A stretch of DNA of 64,000 nucleotides from Bacillus oleivorans (GTDB taxonomy: Bacteria > Bacillota > Bacilli > Bacillales > JC228). The DNA is taken from positions 1 through 64,000 of the forward strand of contig NZ_OAOP01000009.1 in the NCBI RefSeq assembly GCF_900207585.1, read 5' to 3'. Below the pieces are notes generated by a model. That model saw only the letters and a program-made list of their open reading frames with translations. It made no database searches and had not been told where the DNA came from. The position numbers were made by a program, and so were the translations under genes. This document shows, piece by piece, positions 1 to 8,344 of this stretch (positions are counted from its first letter, which is position 1; every line of letters begins with the position of its first letter).

Positions 1-97
1 GTAAGATCCCTTGAAGATGACAAGGTAGATAGGTCTGAGGTGGAAGCACGGTGACGTGTGGAGCTGACAGATACTAATCGATCGAGGACTTAACCAA
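1..97 (+). rRNA. 23S ribosomal RNA, 3' end (partial)
   Basis: The window opens inside a 23S rRNA gene. The conserved 3'-terminal block is readable (GACAAGGTAGAT near 19, GGTGACGTGTGGAGCTGACAG around 50-70, then ACTAATCGATCGAGGACTTAACC). The end at about 97 is estimated from the usual mature end just after GGACTTAACC. A 5S gene and tRNAs follow, as at the end of a Bacillus rrn operon. Confidence 0.95.
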
Positions 98-304
98 AAT
101 CGAAAAGCGGAAGAAGCCCGCTTAAATCCGAGGATGGTGGAGCTTCTGACGGAGAAGTCCGTTCTTAGACTTCGACAGAAGAAGCGAAGCAGCCGAAGGA
201 TTTGGCTTCTGCAGCTAGACAAAACAAACATGGTGAATCGGTCCTTACAGATTCATTCTTTAGTCGTTATCTAGTTTTGAGAGAACAAAGTTCTCTAAAA
301 AAAA

Positions 305-421
<117 letters not shown>

Positions 422-472
422 CTTAACCTATAGTTTTTGTTAGCTAGGAAGAGCAATTTGTACTATTATTAT

Positions 473-547
473 TCCGCAGTAGCTCAGTGGTAGAGCATTC
501 GGCTGTTAACCGAACGGTCGTAGGTTCGAATCCTACCTGCGGAGCCA
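473..547 (+). tRNA. tRNA-Asn (GTT)
   Basis: Full cloverleaf with acceptor stem TCCGCAG/CTGCGGA, anticodon GTT in the loop of the CGGCTGTTAACCG arm, T-arm GTAGGTTCGAATCCTAC and an encoded CCA. First tRNA after the rrn operon. Confidence 0.95.
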
Positions 548-548
548 T

Positions 549-621
549 GCTTCCATAGCTCAGCAGGTAGAGCACTTCCATGGTAAGGAAGAGGTCACCG
601 GTTCGAGCCCGGTTGGAAGCT
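549..621 (+). tRNA. tRNA-Thr (GGT)
   Basis: Acceptor GCTTCCA pairs with TGGAAGC. The anticodon arm CTTCC-ATGGTAA-GGAAG gives anticodon GGT. CCA is not encoded. It begins one base after the CCA of tRNA-Asn. Confidence 0.93.
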
Positions 622-640
622 TTCCTATTTTTAGAGCCAT

Positions 641-715
641 GGCCCGTTGGTCAAGCGGTTAAGACACCGCCCTTTCACGGCGGTAACACGGGTTCGAATC
701 CCGTACGGGTCACCA
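641..715 (+). tRNA. tRNA-Glu (TTC)
   Basis: Typical bacterial tRNA-Glu, beginning GGCCCGTTGG, with anticodon TTC in the arm CCGCCCTTTCACGGCGG, T-arm ACGGGTTCGAATCCCGT and an encoded CCA. Confidence 0.95.
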
Positions 716-786
716 CTTTTTATTTTTTCCAGATGTCAGAAAATCAATAGATTTTTTGACCGCTCACATAGCAATACCTTTACATT

Positions 787-859
787 GGAGGATTAGCTCA
801 GCTGGGAGAGCACCTGCCTTACAAGCAGGGGGTCGGCGGTTCGATCCCGTCATCCTCCA
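787..859 (+). tRNA. tRNA-Val (TAC)
   Basis: Acceptor GGAGGAT/ATCCTCC, anticodon arm CCTGC-CTTACAA-GCAGG (anticodon TAC), T-arm GGCGGTTCGATCCCGTC. No encoded CCA. Confidence 0.94.
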
Positions 860-888
860 TCATTAATAGATTGCAGGATAATAAGGAC

Positions 889-959
889 GCCGACTTAGCT
901 CAATTTGCAGAAAACGAATCGTAATCAGCAGGTAGAGGGTTCAAGTCCTGCAGTCGGCA
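889..959 (+). pseudogene. Degenerate tRNA-Thr-like gene
   Basis: The acceptor stem GCCGACT/AGTCGGC is perfect and the T-loop TTCAAGT is present, so this is tRNA-derived. It resembles the tRNA-Thr that follows tRNA-Val in Bacillus clusters. However, the D-arm 3' strand is AGAAAA where GAGC is expected, the anticodon stem strands (ACGAA and TCAGC) do not pair, and the T-stem has a mismatch. The length of 71 nt is short. It is probably a decayed tRNA; a functional but unusual tRNA is less likely. Confidence 0.7.
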
Positions 960-974
960 TTTGCCTTTTAATAT

Positions 975-1059
975 GGAGGGGTAGCGAAGTGGCTAAACGC
1001 GGCGGACTGTAAATCCGCTCCCTCTGGGTTCGGCGGTTCGAATCCGTCCCCCTCCACCA
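975..1059 (+). tRNA. tRNA-Tyr (GTA)
   Basis: Class II tRNA with a long variable arm (CTCCCTCTGGGTTCGG). Anticodon GTA in GGACTGTAAATCC, acceptor GGAGGGG/CCCCTCC and encoded CCA. Confidence 0.95.
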
Positions 1060-1121
1060 TTCATTTTAACTTGCCTACATATTTCTTAAATATAGGTACA
1101 TACTAGAATTTGTATTAGCAA

Positions 1122-1196
1122 TGGGCTATAGCCAAGCGGTAAGGCAACGGACTTTGACTCCGTCATTCGTAGGTTCGAATCCTGCTAGCCCAGCCA
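1122..1196 (+). tRNA. tRNA-Gln (TTG)
   Basis: Acceptor TGGGCTA/TAGCCCA, anticodon TTG in ACGGACTTTGACTCCGT, T-arm GTAGGTTCGAATCCTGC and encoded CCA. Confidence 0.95.
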
Positions 1197-1197
1197 A

Positions 1198-1270
1198 GAG
1201 CCATTAGCTCAGTCGGTAGAGCATCTGACTTTTAATCAGAGGGTCGAAGGTTCGAGTCCTTCATGGCTCA
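1198..1270 (+). tRNA. tRNA-Lys (TTT)
   Basis: Acceptor GAGCCAT/ATGGCTC, anticodon TTT in TCTGACTTTTAATCAGA, T-arm GAAGGTTCGAGTCCTTC. CCA is not encoded. It starts 1 bp after tRNA-Gln. Confidence 0.95.
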
Positions 1271-1278
1271 TTCATGAT

Positions 1279-1308
1279 CTTGATACGTTTGTATCAAGGT
1301 CCTTTTTA
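1279..1308 (+). terminator. Terminator-like hairpin between tRNA-Lys and tRNA-Ala
   Basis: Perfect 8-bp stem CTTGATAC/GTATCAAG with a GTTT loop, followed by CCTTTTTATA. It lies only 8 bp before tRNA-Ala, so it may be a partial terminator or a processing hairpin inside the cluster. Confidence 0.55.
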
Positions 1309-1316
1309 TATTACAA

Positions 1317-1392
1317 GGGGCCTTAGCTCAGCTGGGAGAGCGCCTGCTTTGCACGCAGGAGGTCAGCGGTTCGATCCCGCTAGGCTCCACCA
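1317..1392 (+). tRNA. tRNA-Ala (TGC)
   Basis: Acceptor GGGGCCT/AGGCTCC (one G-U pair), anticodon TGC in CCTGCTTTGCACGCAGG, T-arm AGCGGTTCGATCCCGCT and encoded CCA. Last tRNA of the cluster. Confidence 0.95.
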
Positions 1393-1415
1393 ATACATAA
1401 AAATCTGTCATTAGC

Positions 1416-1446
1416 CTTGTACTTTTGAGTACAAGATTTTTTTTGC
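1416..1446 (+). terminator. Rho-independent terminator of the tRNA cluster
   Basis: Stem CTTGTACT/AGTACAAG with loop TTTG, followed directly by ATTTTTTTTT. It lies 24 bp after tRNA-Ala and closes the rrn/tRNA unit. Confidence 0.88.
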
Positions 1447-1562
1447 AAAAAATTCTCCTTTGAACCGAAATAAACGTATATATATACAAAATTTTGTCGA
1501 GTTGAGCCACCTCTAAGAAAGCGAATACAATAGAGATATAAGGGTGGAGGAGGTTCTAGGAT

Positions 1563-2462
1563 ATGAACAAGAAAATTGCCATTATCGGGGTACCAATGGA
1601 CATGGGACAGCAGCGGCGCGGCGTAGATATGGGTCCAAGTGCGATCCGCTATGCTGGGGTTGTAGAAAGGTTAGAAGAGTTAGGGTATGAAATAGAGGAT
1701 GTTGGGGATCTGGAGATCGGAAAAAGAGAGAAGACGATAATCGAAAGGTCCAATTTACGAAACCTAAAAGCTGTACTTGAAGCTAATGAGCTATTACATG
1801 AAAGAGTATCTGACGTAATGAAAAAGGGTATGTTCCCCCTTGTATTAGGCGGTGACCACAGTATAGCGATGGGTACTTTAGCTGGGGTTGCGGAACATTT
1901 TCAAAACTTAGGAGTCATTTGGTATGACGCGCACGGTGATTTGAATACAGAAGAAACCTCACCGTCCGGGAATATACATGGTATGCCTTTAGCGGTTAGC
2001 TTAGGAATGGGTCACCCCTCTTTAACGAATATCGGCGGCTATTCTCCAAAATTGAAACCAGAAAATGTGGTTATTATCGGAGCAAGGGCACTGGATGAAG
2101 GGGAAAAAGAATTAATAAAAAAAGTCGGTATTAAGACGTACACGATGCATGAGGTAGACCGTTTAGGGATGACAACGGTCATGGAAGAGACGATTGCCTA
2201 TCTAAAAGAACGGACAGATGGAGTTCACTTGTCATTGGATCTCGATGGACTGGATCCTGATCATGCGCCTGGTGTTGGAACACCAGTAGCAGGCGGATTG
2301 ACATACAGAGAGAGTCACTTAGCCATGGAAATGCTGGCTGAATCAGGAATTATTACGTCAGCTGAATTTGTGGAAGTGAATCCTATTTTAGATGAAAAAA
2401 ATAGAACGGCACAGGTAGCTGTTGCTTTAATGGGTTCATTATTTGGGGAAAAACTGCTTTAA
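1563..2462 (+). CDS. rocF: Arginase
   Basis: Arginase hydrolyses L-arginine to ornithine and urea in the cytoplasm, the first step of arginine catabolism. The 299-residue protein matches Bacillus RocF in length. It carries the binuclear manganese ligands of the ureohydrolase family: GGDHS near residue 97, DAHGD near 121 and DLDGLDPD near 226. The start ATG follows GGAGGAGG at a good distance. A possible sigma-A promoter (TTGAGC, 18 bp, TACAAT) lies just upstream. The gene stands alone here, without the rocD/rocE partners, and ends in its own terminator. It is native in composition and the identification is very secure. Confidence 0.96.
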   Translation: MNKKIAIIGVPMDMGQQRRGVDMGPSAIRYAGVVERLEELGYEIEDVGDLEIGKREKTIIERSNLRNLKAVLEANELLHERVSDVMKKGMFPLVLGGDHSIAMGTLAGVAEHFQNLGVIWYDAHGDLNTEETSPSGNIHGMPLAVSLGMGHPSLTNIGGYSPKLKPENVVIIGARALDEGEKELIKKVGIKTYTMHEVDRLGMTTVMEETIAYLKERTDGVHLSLDLDGLDPDHAPGVGTPVAGGLTYRESHLAMEMLAESGIITSAEFVEVNPILDEKNRTAQVAVALMGSLFGEKLL

Positions 2463-2478
2463 ATAAAAATTTAAGCTA

Positions 2479-2515
2479 GGGATAAAAATTTTAATCCAAT
2501 TTTTATCCCTTATTT
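2479..2515 (+). terminator. Terminator after rocF
   Basis: Long AT-rich stem GGGATAAAAATT/AATTTTTATCCC followed by TTATTT, 16 bp after the rocF stop. Confidence 0.85.
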
Positions 2516-2580
2516 ATGCTATAAGAAATTTATAAAACTTCCTGATTTACTTATAAAATGGTGAAGACCTTATTCTTTAA

Positions 2581-2721
2581 GTCAAATATGGTTTCTATAG
2601 GTCAAAATGTAGTCCTATCGGTCAAAATCAGTTTCTATGAGTCAAATCAGGGTGTTTACGGGTCAGATTCTATCGGTCAAACCCGAGGTTCTATCAGAAA
2701 ATTCAGTTTCTGCGAGTTAAA
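2581..2721 (+). repeat. Degenerate 20-bp tandem repeat array
   Basis: The core GTCAAA(A) recurs with a near-exact 20-bp period at 2581, 2601, 2621 and 2641. Weaker copies lie at 2662 (GTCAGA), 2676 and 2715 (GTTAAA). The spacer consensus is roughly T..GTTTCTAT.G. The array makes up most of a 76-codon open frame (2558-2788) that has no ribosome site and no recognisable product, so it is better read as a minisatellite. The 514-bp gap between rocF and sigW otherwise holds only the terminator and the sigW promoter. Confidence 0.7.
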
Positions 2722-2913
2722 CTGTCAACTATACTTCGATCGTTCGAAGGCTTGTTCTAACATCGTTTTGCCCTCTAAAAATGGTTAATGGGCAAGAGGT
2801 CCTAATTAGACTACTCTAAATTCAAGATAAATGTCATAAAAAATTTACGAAAAAATGTAAAAATCAGTCAAATTTTTGGTACGATAGAAGGGAGTTTTTT
2901 CTTTAAAAATTTT

Positions 2914-2940
2914 TGAAACTATTGAACGGCCATATACGTA
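2914..2940 (+). promoter_or_regulatory. Sigma-W-type ECF promoter of sigW
   Basis: TGAAAC (2914-2919), a 17-bp spacer and CGTA (2937-2940) match the sigma-W consensus TGAAAC-N16/17-CGTA. Autoregulation of sigW from such a promoter is established in B. subtilis. The match is seen directly; its use here is inferred. Confidence 0.88.
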
Positions 2941-2976
2941 TTAAATAAAAGCCGCATGAGCGGAGGTAGCAATTAC

Positions 2977-3540
2977 ATGGAAGTACTAGTCAAACAACGA
3001 ATAAAACAAGTTCTTAAAGGCGATCAAAATGCTTATGGAGAGATTGTAGAACTTTACAAAGATAAAGTATTTCAGCTTTGTTATCGGATCTTGGGCAACC
3101 GGCATGAAGCTGAGGATATCGCACAAGAGGCTTTTATTCGAGCATATGTTAATATTCGAAAGTTTAATCCAACCAGGAAATTTTCAACCTGGCTTTACCG
3201 GATTGCTACAAATTTATGCATTGACCGAATTCGGAAAAAGAAGCCTGACTACTATTTGGATGCAGAGGTACCGGGGACTGAAGGTCTCACCATGTACTCT
3301 CAGGTTGCGATTGATACCAGGATGCCTGAAGAAGAGGTTGAAAGCTTGGAGCTGCAGGAAGCGATTCAAAGCGAAATTCTAAAATTACCAGAGAAATACC
3401 GATCGGTGATTGTGCTAAAGTATATTGAAGAACTGCCGCTGCAAGAGATTAGTGATATTTTGGAGATCCCATTAGGAACGGTGAAAACGAGAATTCACCG
3501 CGGACGTGAGGCACTCCGGAAACAATTGCGGAATGTTTAA
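2977..3540 (+). CDS. sigW: ECF RNA polymerase sigma factor SigW
   Basis: Extracytoplasmic-function sigma factor that directs RNA polymerase to envelope-stress, antibiotic-resistance and detoxification promoters. From the chosen ATG the protein is 187 residues, the same length as B. subtilis SigW. It contains region 2 (AEDIAQEAFIRAY, FSTWLYRIATN) and region 4 (LPEKYRSVIVLKY and the helix-turn-helix IPLGTVKTRIHRGREALRK). An in-frame ATG at 2956 also exists, but GGAGG at 2961-2965 lies between the two and positions the ribosome at 2977. The anti-sigma gene rsiW follows after about 23 bp, the usual sigW-rsiW operon. Confidence 0.96.
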   Translation: MEVLVKQRIKQVLKGDQNAYGEIVELYKDKVFQLCYRILGNRHEAEDIAQEAFIRAYVNIRKFNPTRKFSTWLYRIATNLCIDRIRKKKPDYYLDAEVPGTEGLTMYSQVAIDTRMPEEEVESLELQEAIQSEILKLPEKYRSVIVLKYIEELPLQEISDILEIPLGTVKTRIHRGREALRKQLRNV

Positions 3541-3563
3541 CAGGTGATTGGAGGGTGAGTAAA

Positions 3564-4175
3564 TTGGGAAAGTGCCCAGAAAAGTTCGTCGAATACATGC
3601 ACGAATATCTCGATGATGAACTATCTAGTGCTCATGAGGCTGAATTAAGACAACACTTACAAACTTGTGAAGAGTGCCAGAAGCACTTTCATGAATTGAA
3701 GAAAACAATAGCCCTAGTCCAAAGCACTGCACATATACAGGCTCCAAGTGGATTTACGGCAAATGTAATGAGCCGCCTGCCGAAAGAAAATAAAATGATT
3801 GGAATTCAGCGCTGGTTCCGAGCGCATCCGCTCTTAACAGCAGCATCTCTATTTATTTTATTAATGATGGGGAGTTTGGCATCCTCATTTAAGGGAAATG
3901 ATGATTTCTCCGTAACGAACCATTCAAATATAGTGGTCAATAATAATACAGTGATCGTTCCTGAAGGCGAGACTGTAAAAGGTGATATTGTTGTAAGAAA
4001 TGGTGAGATTCGAATCGAAGGGAAAGTCGAAGGAAATGTTACCGTGATAAACGGGCAACAATATTTAGCTTCAGCCGGGCAAGTAACGGGTCAAATTAAA
4101 GAAATTAATGAAGCTTTTTCGTGGATTTGGTTTCAAATAAAAAATACCTTTTTCAATGTCGTTGAAGCATTTTAA
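3564..4175 (+). CDS. rsiW: Anti-sigma-W factor RsiW
   Basis: Membrane-anchored anti-sigma factor that holds SigW inactive until it is cleaved by regulated proteolysis under envelope stress. The N-terminus carries the zinc-binding anti-sigma motif H-x3-C-x2-C (LRQHLQTCEECQKHF). One transmembrane segment (TAASLFILLMMGSLASS) follows near residues 91-108. The extracytoplasmic part resembles the B. subtilis protein (VPEGETVKGDI, ASAGQVTGQI). The start is uncertain: GTG at 3555 directly abuts the GGAGG at 3550-3554, so TTG at 3564, nine bases downstream, is preferred. It gives an N-terminus (MGKCPEK) like that of known RsiW. About 203 residues. Confidence 0.94.
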   Translation: MGKCPEKFVEYMHEYLDDELSSAHEAELRQHLQTCEECQKHFHELKKTIALVQSTAHIQAPSGFTANVMSRLPKENKMIGIQRWFRAHPLLTAASLFILLMMGSLASSFKGNDDFSVTNHSNIVVNNNTVIVPEGETVKGDIVVRNGEIRIEGKVEGNVTVINGQQYLASAGQVTGQIKEINEAFSWIWFQIKNTFFNVVEAF

Positions 4176-4178
4176 CGG

Positions 4179-4207
4179 AAGTCGCTCTATTGTTGGGCGG
4201 CTTTTTT
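4179..4207 (+). terminator. Terminator after sigW-rsiW
   Basis: Stem AAGTCGC/GCGGCTT (one G-U pair) followed by TTTTTT, beginning 4 bp after the rsiW stop. Confidence 0.8.
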
Positions 4208-4258
4208 AAATACATAAAAGGCATTATGACTTTTTAGCTCACGTAAGCTTGGATATGA

Positions 4259-4293
4259 TTGGATTCTTTGATTCGAAAGAGGTATGATATAAT
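4259..4293 (+). promoter_or_regulatory. Probable sigma-A promoter of cdaA-cdaR-glmM
   Basis: TTGGAT (4259-4264), an 18-bp spacer and TATGAT (4283-4288). An overlapping perfect TATAAT lies at 4288-4293 but has a poor -35. This would leave a leader of about 95 nt before cdaA. Confidence 0.5.
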
Positions 4294-4393
4294 AGGAAAA
4301 TAGCTTTTAATAAATAAAAAGTATCTTGTTAATATGTAAGATAAAAATAAACAAATTTTTGTAAGCTGCATTTGTTAACTTGGAGGAAAACAT

Positions 4394-5233
4394 ATGCCAT
4401 TTGCAGATTACTTTGCAGAATTTACACTTATTGATTATTTAACGAATTTTATAGATGTATTGTTAGTCTGGTACGTCATCTATAAATTGATTACAGTCAT
4501 TCGCGGGACCAAAGCTGTGCAGCTGTTAAAAGGGATCTTTGTGATTGTAATTGTTCAAAGCTTTAGCCGTTTATTTGGATTTACGACATTAAGCTGGATG
4601 ATGGAACAAGCGCTTACGTGGGGGTTCTTAGCGGTTATCATTATTTTTCAGCCAGAGCTGCGCCGTGCCTTGGAACAGCTGGGAAGAGGAAGGCTCTTCT
4701 CGAAAAGCAATATCCAAGAGGAAGAGGAACAAATGCAAGTGGTTGAAAGTATTGCGAAAGCCGTCGGATACATGGCGAAAAGAAGGATTGGCGCTCTTAT
4801 TGCTGTCGAAAGAGAAACTGGTTTGAGTGATTACATCGAAACCGGGATATCCTTAGAATCTCATGTAACTTCCGAGCTATTGATCAATATTTTTATCCCA
4901 AATACACCACTCCATGATGGAGCCGTTGTGATTCAAAAGAACCGGGTCGCAGCTGCAGCCTGTTACTTGCCATTATCAGAAAGCCCGTACATATCGAAAG
5001 AATTAGGAACGAGACATAGGGCAGCTCTTGGTATAAGTGAGGTAACAGATAGTATAACGGTGGTCGTCTCAGAGGAAACAGGCAGTGTGTCAATTACGAA
5101 GAATGGGGAATTGCATAGGGATTTGAACATGGATGGATTCAAAGAATTGCTGACTAATGAATTAATGCAATCCACTAAGGTAAAACAACCTTCCTCTTCA
5201 AAGTGGAGCTTTAGGGGGAGAGATAATGGATAA
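4394..5233 (+). CDS. cdaA: Diadenylate cyclase CdaA (c-di-AMP synthase)
   Basis: Makes cyclic di-AMP from two ATP molecules at the membrane. In Bacillus this messenger controls potassium transport and cell-wall homeostasis. The 279-residue protein has three N-terminal transmembrane helices (to about residue 85) and a DAC/DisA_N domain with the catalytic motifs DGA (HDGAVVIQ) and RHRAALG. ATG follows TTGGAGG closely. It overlaps cdaR by 8 bp and heads the conserved cdaA-cdaR-glmM operon. A c-di-AMP riboswitch occurs elsewhere in this window at about 40.7 kb, so both producer and sensor are present. Confidence 0.96.
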   Translation: MPFADYFAEFTLIDYLTNFIDVLLVWYVIYKLITVIRGTKAVQLLKGIFVIVIVQSFSRLFGFTTLSWMMEQALTWGFLAVIIIFQPELRRALEQLGRGRLFSKSNIQEEEEQMQVVESIAKAVGYMAKRRIGALIAVERETGLSDYIETGISLESHVTSELLINIFIPNTPLHDGAVVIQKNRVAAAACYLPLSESPYISKELGTRHRAALGISEVTDSITVVVSEETGSVSITKNGELHRDLNMDGFKELLTNELMQSTKVKQPSSSKWSFRGRDNG

Positions 5234-6452
5234 GTTTATGGAAAGTCCGTGGTTTCTAAGAATCGTTGCCTTTTTGTTAGCCCTGTTACTCTATACATCT
5301 GTCAATTTCCAGCAAGACGACACCGTGCAAGATTCCAACGGAGCAGGCAATAATAGTGAGACATTAGAAGTCCCTGTTAATCTTTATTATGACACAGATA
5401 ATCTAGTGGTAACTGGTGCCCCAGAGACGGTGGCGGTCAACATACAGGGACCGAGGACCATTGTCCAATCCGCGATCCGGCTTAAAGATTTTGAAGTATA
5501 TATTGACTTAACAAACGCGGAAATTGGTCAGCAGGAGGTCCAAATTCAAATCAGAAATTTATCTGACAAGCTGACTGCGACCATAGATCCGACCTATGTT
5601 ACTGTTTCTGTTCAGGAAAAAGTGACAAGGGAATTTACAGTAGAGCCAGAGTTTAATGCTGATTTACTGGAAGAAGGCTTTATTGCTGGACAACCTACTG
5701 TAGATCCTAAGACTGTACAAATTACCGGGGCCAAAGACATTGTCGAACAGATTTCATATGTAAAGGCAACAATTGATACAAATGGAACGCTCGATAATAC
5801 AGTGACAAGAGAAGCAAGAGTTCAAGTATTAGACCGATTCTTGAACAAATTAGATGTCATTGTTGAACCAGAAATAGTCGATGTTACTATTCCGGTTAGG
5901 CCGATCGAAAAAACAGTACCGATCGTCATTAAACGAGAGGGTGTTTTACCTGAGGGGATTACTGTAGAGTCAATGACCCTATCAGAAGAATCAACGACCA
6001 TTAGAGCAGTAAGTCAGGAGATACTGGATCAAATTAATGATATCGAGATTCCAGTAAACATGGCAGAATTAACGGGTTCTCGAGAAATAACAATTCCGCT
6101 AGAGCTTCCTGAAGGAGTTCTTTTAATGGAACCGAATGAAGTCACATTGACGATTACACTTACAAAAGAGGTCACGTTTACCGAAATCCCAATTGAAGTT
6201 GAAGGATTAGGAGAAAACGAGGAGATTGAGTTTGTGAATCCAGAAACTGGTTCAATCAATATATCCTTAATAGGAAGCCCAGAAGTAATAAATTCAATTG
6301 AGGCAGATGCTCTTCAAGTATTGATAGATGTATCTACATTAGAGGCAGGGGAACATGAAGTGGCATTATCTTTTACCCCGCCCGAAAATGTAGACTGGGA
6401 AATTTCAGAATCAACAGTTCAAATTCTCATTCAGGAACCGGCAGAAGGCTAG
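5226..6452 (+). CDS. cdaR: CdaR / YbbR-domain regulator of c-di-AMP synthase
   Basis: Membrane-anchored extracellular protein that modulates CdaA activity. The 408-residue protein has one N-terminal transmembrane segment (WFLRIVAFLLALLLYTSV). Repeated beta-rich YbbR modules follow, seen as recurring VPVNLYYD, REFTVEPEF, KTVPIVIKR and FTEIPIEVEG starts. It is somewhat shorter than B. subtilis CdaR (483 residues). The start codon overlaps the cdaA stop, with GGGGGAG upstream, so translation is coupled. glmM follows after 30 bp. The repeated-domain structure is visible; the regulatory role is known from the family. Confidence 0.93.
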   Translation: MDKFMESPWFLRIVAFLLALLLYTSVNFQQDDTVQDSNGAGNNSETLEVPVNLYYDTDNLVVTGAPETVAVNIQGPRTIVQSAIRLKDFEVYIDLTNAEIGQQEVQIQIRNLSDKLTATIDPTYVTVSVQEKVTREFTVEPEFNADLLEEGFIAGQPTVDPKTVQITGAKDIVEQISYVKATIDTNGTLDNTVTREARVQVLDRFLNKLDVIVEPEIVDVTIPVRPIEKTVPIVIKREGVLPEGITVESMTLSEESTTIRAVSQEILDQINDIEIPVNMAELTGSREITIPLELPEGVLLMEPNEVTLTITLTKEVTFTEIPIEVEGLGENEEIEFVNPETGSINISLIGSPEVINSIEADALQVLIDVSTLEAGEHEVALSFTPPENVDWEISESTVQILIQEPAEG

Positions 6453-6482
6453 TTGAAAATGAAATAAAGGAGCGAAAGATAC

Positions 6483-7832
6483 ATGGGTAAATATTTTGGA
6501 ACGGATGGAGTACGAGGGGTTGCAAACTCAGAGCTGACACCTGAACTTGCTTTTAAACTAGGAAGATTTGGCGGTTATGTTTTAACAAAAGAAACAGAAC
6601 GTCCGAAAGTTTTAATTGGAAGAGATACGAGAATATCTGGACATATGCTTGAAAGTGCACTTGTTGCAGGTCTTTTATCCATTGGAGCTGAAGTGATGCG
6701 CTTAGGCGTCATTTCAACTCCTGGGGTTGCTTATTTAACGAAATTTCTAGGAGCTCATGCAGGTGTTATGATCTCTGCATCTCATAATCCGGTTGCTGAC
6801 AATGGCATTAAATTTTTTGGCCCGGATGGTTTTAAATTATCTGATGAACAAGAGAATGAGATTGAGGAATTATTAGATCTAGAAGAGGACACCTTGCCTA
6901 GACCAACAGGTGCTAATCTAGGTCAGTTAAATGACTATCTAGAAGGTGGTCAAAAGTATTTACAATACTTAAAAACGACAGTGGATGAAGACTTTACAGG
7001 CATACATATCGCGCTTGATTGTGCTCATGGGGCTACTTCTTCACTTGCTGCCCATCTTTTTGCTGATCTGGAAGCGGATCTCTCAACAATGGGGGCCTCT
7101 CCAAATGGATTAAACATTAATGAAGGGGTCGGTTCGACTCACCCTGAGGCCTTAGCGCAGTTTGTATTAGAGAAAAAAGCCGATATTGGTCTTTCCTTTG
7201 ATGGGGACGGTGACCGTCTGATTGCCATTGACGAAAGTGGGAACATTGTTGATGGCGACCAAATCATGTATATTTGTGCGAAGTATTTTAAAGAAGACGG
7301 ACGCTTGCGTCATAATACAGTTGTCTCAACAGTCATGAGTAATCTAGGCTTTTATAAAGGGCTGGAGCAACATGGAATCGAAAGTGTTCAAACCGCGGTT
7401 GGCGATAGATATGTAGTAGAGGAAATGAAAAAGAATGGCTACAATTTAGGCGGTGAACAGTCTGGCCATATAATCTTCCTGGATTATAATACGACTGGTG
7501 ATGGTCTATTAACCGGTGTTCAGCTTGTTAATATTCTAAAAATTACAGGTAAGCCACTTTCGGAACTTGCAGCTGAAATGAAGAAGTATCCGCAAAAATT
7601 AGTGAATGTACGTGTGACTGATAAAGAACACGTGAAAGACAATGAAAAAGTCAAAGCAACCATTGAAGCGGTTGAGGCAGAGATGAATGGAAATGGCCGT
7701 GTGCTAGTTCGTCCATCAGGCACGGAACCGTTAGTGCGTGTAATGGTTGAAGCGCCAACGGAGGAACAATGCACAGAATATGTAGAGCGGATTGCGGCAG
7801 TCGTTAAAGAAGAAATGGGTCTCGCCGAATAA
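6483..7832 (+). CDS. glmM: Phosphoglucosamine mutase GlmM
   Basis: Converts glucosamine-6-phosphate to glucosamine-1-phosphate for UDP-GlcNAc and peptidoglycan synthesis. At 449 residues it has the normal family length. It starts with the typical [15 protein letters not shown], carries the active-site phosphoserine loop MISASHNPV near residue 100 and the metal loop SFDGDGDRL near 240, and has the C-terminal phosphate-binding [19 protein letters not shown] lies before the ATG. It is the last gene of the cdaA operon and immediately precedes glmS, which encodes the previous enzyme of the same pathway. Confidence 0.97.
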   Translation: MGKYFGTDGVRGVANSELTPELAFKLGRFGGYVLTKETERPKVLIGRDTRISGHMLESALVAGLLSIGAEVMRLGVISTPGVAYLTKFLGAHAGVMISASHNPVADNGIKFFGPDGFKLSDEQENEIEELLDLEEDTLPRPTGANLGQLNDYLEGGQKYLQYLKTTVDEDFTGIHIALDCAHGATSSLAAHLFADLEADLSTMGASPNGLNINEGVGSTHPEALAQFVLEKKADIGLSFDGDGDRLIAIDESGNIVDGDQIMYICAKYFKEDGRLRHNTVVSTVMSNLGFYKGLEQHGIESVQTAVGDRYVVEEMKKNGYNLGGEQSGHIIFLDYNTTGDGLLTGVQLVNILKITGKPLSELAAEMKKYPQKLVNVRVTDKEHVKDNEKVKATIEAVEAEMNGNGRVLVRPSGTEPLVRVMVEAPTEEQCTEYVERIAAVVKEEMGLAE

Positions 7833-7843
7833 ATTCCGAAACT

Positions 7844-7887
7844 AAATATGCAGAGGTGGAACCCCCGATTCCACTCCTGCATATTTT
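7844..7887 (+). terminator. Terminator after glmM
   Basis: Long stem AAATATGCAG..GGTGGAA / TTCCACTCCTGCATATTT ending in TTTTT, about 12 bp after the glmM stop. It separates glmM from the independently controlled glmS. Confidence 0.9.
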
Positions 7888-7950
7888 TGTATATACCCCT
7901 AAAAAAGTGGGGTGGCAAAATTTCCCCTTATCACAGCAGCAAGCTTTTAG

Positions 7951-7979
7951 TTGACGCTGTAGAGCAGGTATTGTAATAT
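7951..7979 (+). promoter_or_regulatory. Sigma-A promoter of glmS
   Basis: TTGACG (7951-7956), a 17-bp spacer and TATAAT-like TAATAT (7974-7979). It sits about 80 bp before the glmS ribozyme core, leaving room for a short cleavable leader. Confidence 0.8.
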
Positions 7980-8054
7980 CAATACATGTGTTTTGTTTTG
8001 CCAAAAGCGGGGTATACAAAACATATTCTATGAAAAAGGAGGATAGGGGAAAAA

Positions 8055-8225
8055 CTTACTATAAGCGCCAGAACTAAACAAGTTTGTTTAGTTGACGAGG
8101 AGAAGGACGATCGAAGCTTTCGGCGGATGCCTTCCAGTTGTTCTGCACAGCTGAGACTCGATTCTTAAAACAGAAGGGTGACTTTCTGCACAAAGGGATA
8201 GAGATGCAGACCGCTTCATAAACGA
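8055..8225 (+). ncRNA. glmS ribozyme (GlcN6P-activated self-cleaving riboswitch)
   Basis: Catalytic RNA in the glmS leader that cleaves itself when bound to glucosamine-6-phosphate, exposing the mRNA to decay. The invariant parts are readable: the cleavage-site region ATAAGCGCCAGAACT (scission expected between 8064 and 8065), GTTGACGAGG at about 8091, the TTCGGCGGATGCC core at about 8118 and the GGGTGACT element at about 8176. All are in the order of the Bacillus ribozyme. The end at about 8225 is approximate. Confidence 0.93.
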
Positions 8226-8344
8226 TTGCTATCTAGTAAAAACTAGGTATCATACCGTCAAAACTAACTAGAGATAAGGGGGCAATTGGATTGCCCCGAC
8301 AAATGAGGCTTCCTTTTGCCCCCAAAATAGGAGGCAATTGAAGT

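Noticed and set aside
1328-1510. Minus-strand 60-codon ORF
   Set aside because: Its C-terminal part is the antisense of tRNA-Ala, a well-known spurious translation.
2558-2788. 76-codon ORF between rocF and sigW
   Set aside because: It is produced by the 20-bp repeats, has no ribosome site and no recognisable protein features.
2956-2976. Upstream ATG as start of sigW
   Set aside because: The GGAGG lies downstream of it and positions the start at 2977, which gives the usual length of 187 residues.
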